DNA of 64,000 nt, from contig OZ237742.1 of assembly GCA_965178125.1 (NCBI GenBank), positions 620,001-684,000 on the forward strand, written 5' to 3'. Under the pieces are notes generated by a model. It did no database searches. It saw only the letters and a list, made by a program, of their open reading frames with translations, and had not been told where the DNA came from. The position numbers were made by a program, and so were the translations under genes. This document shows positions 57,101 through 64,000 of the stretch, in pieces. This DNA is from Bilabrum cf. latius (taxonomy: Eukaryota; Bigyra: Bicosoecida; Bigyra; Bicosoecida). Numbering within the stretch: the first letter of the stretch is position 1; each line of letters opens with the position of its first letter.

Positions 57101-60100
57101 CGACGTCAATGAGCTCGTCGCTGAGAATATCAGCAAGGCTCGTTGCTCGAGATTGTGGTGTAGGCGGTGCGTTGAATTGTTGCATTGTACCCCTTCGACT
57201 GTGCATCATGCTAAGAGATCCACGGCTGCTGGCCCGCGAGCCGAGCGATCGCTCGCTCTAGAACTTGCTTGGTGACGTCGAGCTCACGCTGGGCTGCACT
57301 GCCTGCGCAGATACCACAGAGGCGAAAGATGCTCTCCCATCGACACCGCCAGCAACCACATCGCCCAGTCCCGGACTACTTTTGAGTGCTTTTCCCATGG
57401 CAAGGGCCAGCTTCGGGGGCCTTCGCGATGCGCCCGCTGACCCTTCCGAGCCGGTGCCTGGGCTGTCGCTTGCAGCCGGTGCGGCCAGTATCGCTTCAAC
57501 TCCTTGCTGCAGTCCAGCATCACCACCACCAGTCGTTGCATTGATAGGGGGAAGGGATGGGGTAGAACTGCTACCAGCCATTCTTCTCTCGTCAGCTTCA
57601 TCCTCATTGTCTTTGCCGGGATCATCGTGCTCTTCAAAGCTGCTCACCTGTCCGCTGACCAATTGAACCTGACCTGGGAGCGAAGAAGATGCTGCGGAAG
57701 ACTCGTCTTCATGACCATGTTCGAGGCTCTCTACGTTCTCGGGAGTAGTAGGCTGCGTCTCATCCACACCTGATGATGCGGCAGAGACAACACTCCGATT
57801 CGATTTCCCGAGCATTCCGAGTAAGGCCCTCCTGCTCCTGTCCTTGAGGATGACTAGCCGACTCACGCCCTTCATTAGCTCATTTCCACGCCTGCTTTCC
57901 TTCGACTGCTCTGTCCCAGACCCTGCAGCAGGCTCTGAACCTCCCTAAGACTCGGCAGCACGGCTTCCCCCTTCATCACAGGATGCTGCAATTGACCTCA
58001 CTACGTTGCCTGATGCATGCGAGCCTGCTGCTCCCGGACTACGACTAGATGCGTGAGCAGACTATGAAAGCTGATCGGACATCTGGTGCCCCGTGCCACC
58101 GTCGTGATCATTGTCATCATCGTGCCCCTCCCCGACCAAAACTCGAGCGGCATTATCTCCCATGTTGGTTTCGCGCATCGCATCTGTGCGTCCGTCTTCA
58201 GCCGGCGGGGCCTGCAGCACAAATCCGAGGGCGGCAATGAGCTTAAGGCTGTCATGCGCCGCCTTAAGGTTGTTCTCTTGCCCATCTGCATCCAAGGAAG
58301 CAAAAGTTCGCAACAGCGGGTGCAGCTTCTTGCTGTTGTCACGCTTTGCACCAAATCTCCAGCCCTGACCCAGCCGCATGAGCGCCCATACCGTGTGGCT
58401 ATTGCGCGCCAGTGCTCGCTTCAGGCATTCAATGTGGGCTTTTTTGAGGTCTGTCTCTGCTTCAAGGACCTCTTTGACTTCTGGGGCACCTTCTAGTCGC
58501 GTTGTATCGAGGTTGAAGAGGATGTCCTCGTCCTCTTCGTGGTCAATGTCGGCTTCATCATCGTCATCGTCGTCATCATCGTCATCGTCCTCATCAGACG
58601 ATGAGTCAGAGCTAGCCTCGTCAAGGAGCGCCAGTTCCTCTTGTTCTGAAAGACCCACCGCACCTGCAGCACCAGATGACACGCCTACCTCGGTGTCGAT
58701 GACACCCTCAGCCAGCAATTCCTGCCCCAGAGATGCGCGCTTGACATGTCCATGACCACCTGCCTCCCTTCCGTGGCCGTGCTTGCCATTGAATAGCTAC
58801 CGCACGGCGTCTTCGCTGCTCTTCGCAGTTGACGATGGCGAATGCGGCCCGGTTCCTGGTGATGAATCTACCGTGCCCGGTAGGCTATCAGCAGCCGGTA
58901 CATGTTCCGGCGGTTCGGTAGCCGCAGCCATGCCTGCATCCAGCTAGTCTGCTCTGTGATCGATGCCGACCCCAGCCCCAATTTCCATCTCTCGTCGATT
59001 TCGAAGCATCCTCCGGATGGCACGCTTTCGAAGCTTCCGCCTGGCCTTTCGTTCCTCAAGAACAATCCTGACCTGTGCCTTTGTGAGCGCAGATCGAATG
59101 GCCTTGCGCGTGGCTGGAATGTCCACCGTGACGTCGTCCTCGCCAGTGTCAACCGGCGCTGGCCTGTACGCCATGATCCTCTATTCCTCGCTTTCGTCGG
59201 CCCTGATGGCCCGACATGAGTGTCTAGGGCACTCGCAGAAGCGAGGCGTCGAGGAGAGCCCCAGGCGATGCAGATGTGGGATGGCACTGATCGGGGGCGC
59301 GATCAACGAGGGGGCCCCAAATGGCGCACCTCCCGGCCCTCGAAGCACGAGTGGCGCACCGCCGCCCACGTGAGCATGCAGGCCACCGGCACCGCCAGTG
59401 TCAGCATCCAAAGCATAGCTGTCTGCGACAGCATCCCAGACATACGCCCCGATAGCAGCGACTTCTTGTCCTGCCTCCTGCTAGTACCTGGTGGCTGCCT
59501 CTACCTCTCTGATCGCGGCATTTGGCGATAGGTTTACTCCATGCCTGTGGCACTGCACTGCACATGCCTGGCAGACTACCTTCCCACACCCCGGGAAGTC
59601 GCACCGAACCAGATGCTATCGGATTGGGTTGTTGTAGCCTGCGTACTCAAATGAGCATCCGCACCTGTGCTTTTGCAGCACTGCTGTGCGGACCGCAGCA
59701 GACCACACGTGCTTCGAGACCGGGTTGCGGCGACGAGCCAGTAGACCAGAAAATGCCGGCGCGTCGAATGATAGCACCGACCACTCAAGCATCTCACCAA
59801 GAGTGCGCGCCCCTGTGCGAGCAGGCCTTGCATCTGCTGCAAGAAGCATGGAAGCCCCAGGCCAGTCGGCCTGGCGGAGAGCTAGGTCGCATGCCGTGTG
59901 CCCATACGCAGAAGCTACGTTTCGTCTCGATGTGAGTCGCCACGGCGCAATTGCAGTTGGAAGGGCCATGCCAGCCGTTCGAGTGACCCAGTCAACGCCC
60001 TGGTCCGCGACGACACTAGCCACTCGCAGGACGGCTTCTGCAGGGGTTTCCTTTCTGCCGCTGCTAGTCTCGCCCGGGTCATTCAATAATAGACCGTCTT

Positions 60101-63100
60101 CAGGGTGACCTCGTGTTTCTAGACCTGACACCTCACCACTTGCTGATATGGCCTCGCTGCTGGCATCCAGCATCTGTGCAACCCGTGCTGATAGGGCTAT
60201 CGCGGCAGGGTCTTGCTAATCAGCAGTTGCGGGGTCGCTCGCTGGCCGGTTACTACACTCTTGCTCCCGCAAGCGCTCCAGCAGACTGGCAACGCCAGAG
60301 CGAACTTCATCCCGGATCAGGCGCCCTCTGAGCTGGCCAGGACCGGAGAGGAGATGCAGCGCTGTCTGAGGTGCCCTGGCCTCGATAGCAAGCCGGGCCG
60401 CCTGCACTGTTCCCCCCAGATCGTGGAGCAAGCTGCGGACCACATCGTGCTGTCCAAGCCACGCGGCTAGCATGAGGGGAGTGTACCGTTCGCGATTGGT
60501 GCCGCGACCGGGATCCGCTTCTAGGATGCAGGAAGGCCCAAGCAGTTTGCTCCACGACACGCAGGCCAGCGTGCCGGCCTTGGACCCCTCATGGAAGGGT
60601 GTCCAGCCCTCCTAATCGCCCATTGAGGCCACTCGGGCTACCTGATCGTGCGAGAGGCCGGCAAGCATCGCCATTGCGCACCTTTGGGCCATCATGATGG
60701 CGACCTTGTGTCCCCTGGCCACGTCGCGCTGCGATGGCGACATAGCAGCGAGTAGTTTGGCTTGCGGAGATTTCTCAACTGCGTCCAGTCGGCTGCCACC
60801 TGTCAGTCCGCGCCTTGACGTCTGCCCCATCGCGGGACTGGCACTCGGCGCCCCCCGAAAGGACGAGTACCCCGTACCCTTTCGCATTAGAGAAGGTTCC
60901 TTGCCCTTGGCTTCGCCCCCGTCTTTGTCGAACACGGATCGCCGGCTGCCAGCAGGCAGCGGGCCCATCGCAACCGATGCGTGAGACATGACCGAGGTGC
61001 GGCTGTCCCATTTCTGAAGCTGGCCTCTGCCACTGGCTTTCCTTCCGCTTCGTGTCCTCCCGAGACCGCGCGCGGCCCGCAGCATGATCGCCCCGCCCGG
61101 CATGGGGGCACTTCCGTCTGCCTGCCCACCAGGTCCCCCGCTGCCTCCGCCGCCAGCGGTGAGCCCAAGCCTTGCAGCTCGCTTGTGCTCCTGCGTGGCC
61201 AGCCGCTGAGACAACTCTCGCCTCTATCGCCTTCTGCTCGCGCGCACTTCTTCCCACTGCATCCTCGCTAGCGAGCTGGACAAGGCGTAGTGCAGCGGAT
61301 TCTTGCCAAAGCTTGACTTGACGGCACACCGAGCTCCGGCAGCTACTAGCAAAGCTACGCAGCGCGGGTGGGCAGCCCTGCAGGCCATGTGCAACGGGGT
61401 TAGCCTTTCAGTATTCTCCCGTGCATTTGGGTCTGCTCCCGCAGCGAGAAGAAGTGCAACCACCAGGGCATTTCCGGACGAGGCTGCGAAGTGGAGCGCG
61501 GTTTCACCTCCACCGACCTTGGAGTCGCATGCCGCCGGGTCCGCCACGACATCACTTGCTGCAAGCAGCTCGAGCGGGGCCGAAACGTGAGATGCCAGCG
61601 CCGGCTTGGGCTACACAATGAGCTGCTGCTAGTTGGGTGCCAGCGATGAAGCTGATCTTGCCTCCGTTTGAGGCGGGGCGGGGCTTGCAATAGATGGCGA
61701 GACTCCGGGCTAGATAGACGATGCGGTTGCAAGCTCCGGACTACGAGCACTTGGGGTCGCAACCAAGCCGATAGCATCAGTGGCACCGCTGAAGCTGGGC
61801 TTGCGACCCTTGCTGCCACCCGTGTCTGGGCTGCCAAAGACCGGCGTGCGCGGCTGCCTAAACCGGATGCCCCCAGTCCCTCCGTTCGTGGCGGACCCAG
61901 ACGGCACTCCACCCCGCTTCGGAGAGAACAGAGGTCCGCGGCGAGGTCCGTCTTCCACGAGCTCACGCAGCCACTTGCGCCTACCAGCCGCCGTCACCAC
62001 CTCTGGCCACCGCCGCCCCGTCAGCAAATCAGTGAGCAGCCTTCGGAAGTAGAACGGGTCTCGGTTCTTCTGCTACACCATGCTGACGCCACCAGCATGA
62101 GACCCGCGTCTGGCGGCGAAGGAGCGGCGGCGATGCTGGGAAGATCGGCGGCTGTGCGTGCTCTTCGCCTCACTCGCTCCTGACGCCTCACGGCCGCCCG
62201 TCGCATCGCCCTCAGCCTCGGTGTCTCTTGCAGCCTGCAGAGCAAGATGCAAGGAGACGCGCCGCTGAAGCTTCGGACGGGCAGACGAAGGCTCCTGGCC
62301 CTTCTCGTTGTTTCCAGACGCCTCTTCTTTGCTGTCTCGCATGGATGCACCGGCAGGCCCTCCACGAGTCCCCTGCCGCTCGACCGCAGATGCGCTACCC
62401 ATGGGGGTGCCCCCCGCCATGCTGTCCTGGTGGCCGGGAGGAGGGTTCACCGTTGAGTCGATTCCCAGCTCTGTCTTAATCTTGGCTTGCTCTTCCTCGT
62501 TGATGAAGCGCATGGATCTCCTCTTGGCTTTCTGCAGGATGCTGCGGCGACGAGCGGTGGATCGTCTGCGGGCACGCAGAACCGTGTCCTCCCGATCTCC
62601 GCCAATATCGTCCTCATCGCCATCAGCAACCGTAGCGTCGGGTTTGCGGCCTGCCAGCACGGAGGATCGCACGATGCTAGCGGTCGCAAGTGAGATGTCC
62701 GCTTCATCTGTGGCGAGAGCGTCGAGTACCACGGCGACACACCGAGCAGCGCGAACTTCAGAGGGTCGCAGCCACGTGGACGATGGAATCGCAGGGCACA
62801 TCCAAGACTCACCACTTGCATGGTGCGGCCCTGGTACAGCTGCCCGGCTGCCTGCACGGCTTCTGCCTGTCGCACCTGCTGCGCTCTGCCTCTCCGGGGC
62901 AGCTGTTGAACCAAGGATCGGCGGCGGCAGCAGCTGGAATGCCTTGGATCTGCTTGCGACTGTTGTGCCAGAGTGTCGCTTGCTGCCACGAGGACTAGAG
63001 GGGTGGGGACCCAAGCTCCCCGGCTCGAGCAGCTCCGCAGCTTCGTCTGCAGTGATACCACCTGCTCCGACCCCACTCCGACTTCGTGAAGACGCGCTGT

Positions 63101-64000
63101 CACCACTGACGCTGTTACCGTCCTAAGTGGACCTGCGAGGAGCCAATGGCGGGGCAAGGATCCCAGCATCCGTCGCGGATGCCGTGATTTCGGCTTCCAC
63201 GGCAGCACACCAGAGAGGCGGCTTGGGACCGAGCCCGTCCCCGCTGCCGGTCGCTTCTTCGTCCGAGTCATCTGCAGCGATTGCTGGCGCTGTGGGCCCA
63301 CCCAGGCATCTAGGCACTCCCTAGAACGCTTCTTTCTGCGGGTCAGTGCCCGCATAAATCTTGTTCATGAGCTTCAGCTTGCCACCCAGGATGGCGCTCC
63401 TGGACATACGGAAGCTGGTTCCAGAATCCCAGCCCGCGCGACTTGAAGTGGCGGTGCCGCCGCTGCCAAATGGCACGTTGCTCTCCCGATTTGCGTTCTT
63501 GCTGCCCGAGGCATGCGAGCCCCGCGAGGCACTGGAACCCCTTCGTTGCCGCACGGGTGGGCTCCCGATCCCACCCATTCGCGGATATTCCTGATCGCCG
63601 CCGCCGCCCCCGCCGCCGCTGCTGCCGAGCTAGGGGTTCTACGGCGACCGCCTGCGGAGAGCGGCACGAAGCAGTGCTCTCTTTGCCCTGTCTCGTTTGT
63701 CTGCCGATCCTTTGGACCTTGTGCTCTTGCCATCGCTGGACTTGGCTTTTGATTTGGACGGGCGCTGGTCCAGCTGCAGCCACGGCCGGCCAGACGACTC
63801 CACCGCGCCCCAGCCATGCGGCCCTGCCTCACCGTGAGTAAACACGTCTTCGTCTTCAAATTGAAGCCGGGCACCGTCTGGGCGTCTGGACATTCGGTAC
63901 GTGCAAAGCATGTGGAGCCCGTTCCAGCCAAGGGGCAATGCGCTTACCGATGGATCGGCGCCCCGGCGCAGCCAAAGCATGATACCGGTAGGATCTGCTC
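48108..64000 (-). CDS. Giant polycystin (TRPP)-type channel with N-terminal ankyrin repeats and UBR box (5' end outside window)
   Basis: One minus-strand frame runs from the window edge to TGA 48108-48110, about 5297 codons, with some 45-50 TAGs; in the joins I checked there is no TGA or TAA and no intron. N to C: a charged linker; ankyrin repeats (TALHFAASSGNALVVALLLAAGAD at 61490-61400 and TPLHMACRAAHPRCVALLVAAG after it, TPLMLAAWLGQHDVV near 60480, more at 56290-56030); a UBR-type zinc finger (59660-59230); a poly-Asp tract (58600-58530); Cys-rich segments; then the channel. S1 is about 53190-53130, the large TOP-like extracytoplasmic domain 53120-51990, S2 about 51950, S3 about 51450, S4 about 51080, S5 about 50950, the pore 50870-50800, and S6 about 50740-50690 (VSSLNLYIALISSIF). 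Polycystins are cation channels of cilia or intracellular membranes. The acidic Ser-rich tail has another hydrophobic Cys-rich segment at 49790-49600. Confidence 0.87.
50862..50864 (-). other. In-frame TAG at the polycystin FG(S/T)Q position
   Basis: Reads LHIAIGS[TAG]NEDYDTV. Human PKD2 has LVFGTQVDDFSTF, which aligns without gaps into the pore helix (FTQFRIILGDI against LSLFQLGLGGI). The TAG falls exactly on Gln. Confidence 0.85.
58520..58610 (-). repeat. Poly-aspartate tract (CATCGT-type trinucleotide run)
   Basis: On the plus strand the run is made of TCATCG/TCATCA triplets; on the coding (minus) strand it gives more than ten consecutive Asp followed by an Asp/Glu-rich stretch. It lies between the UBR box and the later ankyrin repeats of the channel protein. 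Mixed GAT/GAC codons suggest selection on the protein rather than simple slippage. Confidence 0.8.
59225..59665 (-). other. UBR-type zinc finger within the giant channel protein
   Basis: The Cys/His order is C-G-C, then HLVRC, GCGKVVC, ACAVQC, HRHG and, after an insert of about 100 residues, FCECPRHSC. UBR boxes of N-degron E3 ligases and of UBR4 share the pattern C...QHWYHC..C...C..C...CH..H...(F)CDCG. The codon before HLVRC is TAG (59616-59618), where UBR4 has Gln in QHWYHC. Assignment is by motif only, and the insert before CEC is longer than usual. Confidence 0.62.

Noticed and set aside
1-64000. Genes might be pseudogenes with many nonsense mutations
   Set aside because: Decay would also bring TGA, TAA and frameshifts. 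Only TAG appears, frames are intact over many kilobases, and catalytic motifs are preserved.
1-64000. UAG as pyrrolysine, or UAG as leucine
   Set aside because: Pyrrolysine is confined to certain archaea and bacteria and is rare per genome; here TAG is frequent in ordinary proteins. Leu does not fit KIFBP, PKD2, UBR box, ankyrin, HflX or V-ATPase positions, which are polar.
1-64000. Occasional stop-codon read-through
   Set aside because: Dozens of TAGs in a single gene, tandem TAGs and TAGs in signal peptides would make the yield of full-length protein negligible.
1-64000. Bacterial or viral origin, CRISPR arrays, insertion sequences, tRNA or rRNA genes
   Set aside because: Introns and eukaryotic families exclude a bacterial source. 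No spaced direct repeats, transposase, inverted terminal repeats, cloverleaf or rRNA sequence was recognised. A tRNA-Gln(CUA) was looked for by eye but not found, which is not a sensitive test.

Overview
This window is nuclear DNA of a eukaryotic protist. It has GT-AG introns, a vacuolar H+-ATPase subunit a, KIF-binding protein, a mitochondrially targeted HflX-type GTPase, a GT48 glucan synthase and a polycystin-type channel. A flagellate is suggested by KIFBP and the polycystin, but nothing here fixes the lineage. The main result is the genetic code. Read with the standard code, almost every gene is chopped up by in-frame TAG. Read with TAG as an amino acid, they resolve into about fifteen clean genes, several of them gigantic, with no internal TGA or TAA. 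I count roughly 130 in-frame TAGs. All confidently ended genes stop at TGA; one doubtful small gene stops at TAA. At recognisable positions TAG falls where relatives have Gln or another polar residue: the KIFBP TLKRQLE motif, the polycystin FG(S/T)Q motif, a UBR box, ankyrin repeats and the HflX GE(T/Q)QIE motif. UAG = Gln, with UGA as the main stop and UAA apparently not sense, is the best reading.

Layout. Positions 1-10302 (+): 3' part of a giant protein with a C-terminal EF-hand-like segment. 10445-13175 (-): KIFBP with one intron. 13196-14689 (+): Tls1/C9orf78-like protein. 14855-16726 (+): PH domain fused to a tetraspanin-like membrane protein. 16924-17520 (+): small HELDA-motif membrane protein with one intron. 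17659-21235 (+): secreted GH95-like glycoside hydrolase with a ricin-type lectin tail and two introns. 21805-30645 (-): 1,3-beta-glucan (callose) synthase with a large extra N-terminus. 30796-33024 (+): SNM1/Pso2/Artemis-type nuclease. 33254-35773 (+): secreted sialidase-like protein. 35948-40024 (-): coiled-coil protein of unknown function. 40157-42649 (+): mitochondrial HflX/GTPBP6. 42876-43496 (-): small secreted protein. 43730-45176 (-): two uncertain small genes. 45030-48016 (+): V-ATPase subunit a, three exons. 48108-64000 (-): 3' part of an intronless gene of at least 15.9 kb encoding ankyrin repeats, a UBR-type zinc finger and a C-terminal polycystin channel.

Genes are tightly packed, with about 90-570 bp between them, and several pairs diverge from short shared upstream regions. 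GH95, glucan synthase and the sialidase-like gene form a run of glycan or cell-surface functions; any functional link is inference. No rRNA, tRNA, CRISPR or insertion sequence was seen. All comparisons with families are from memory, not from a search.
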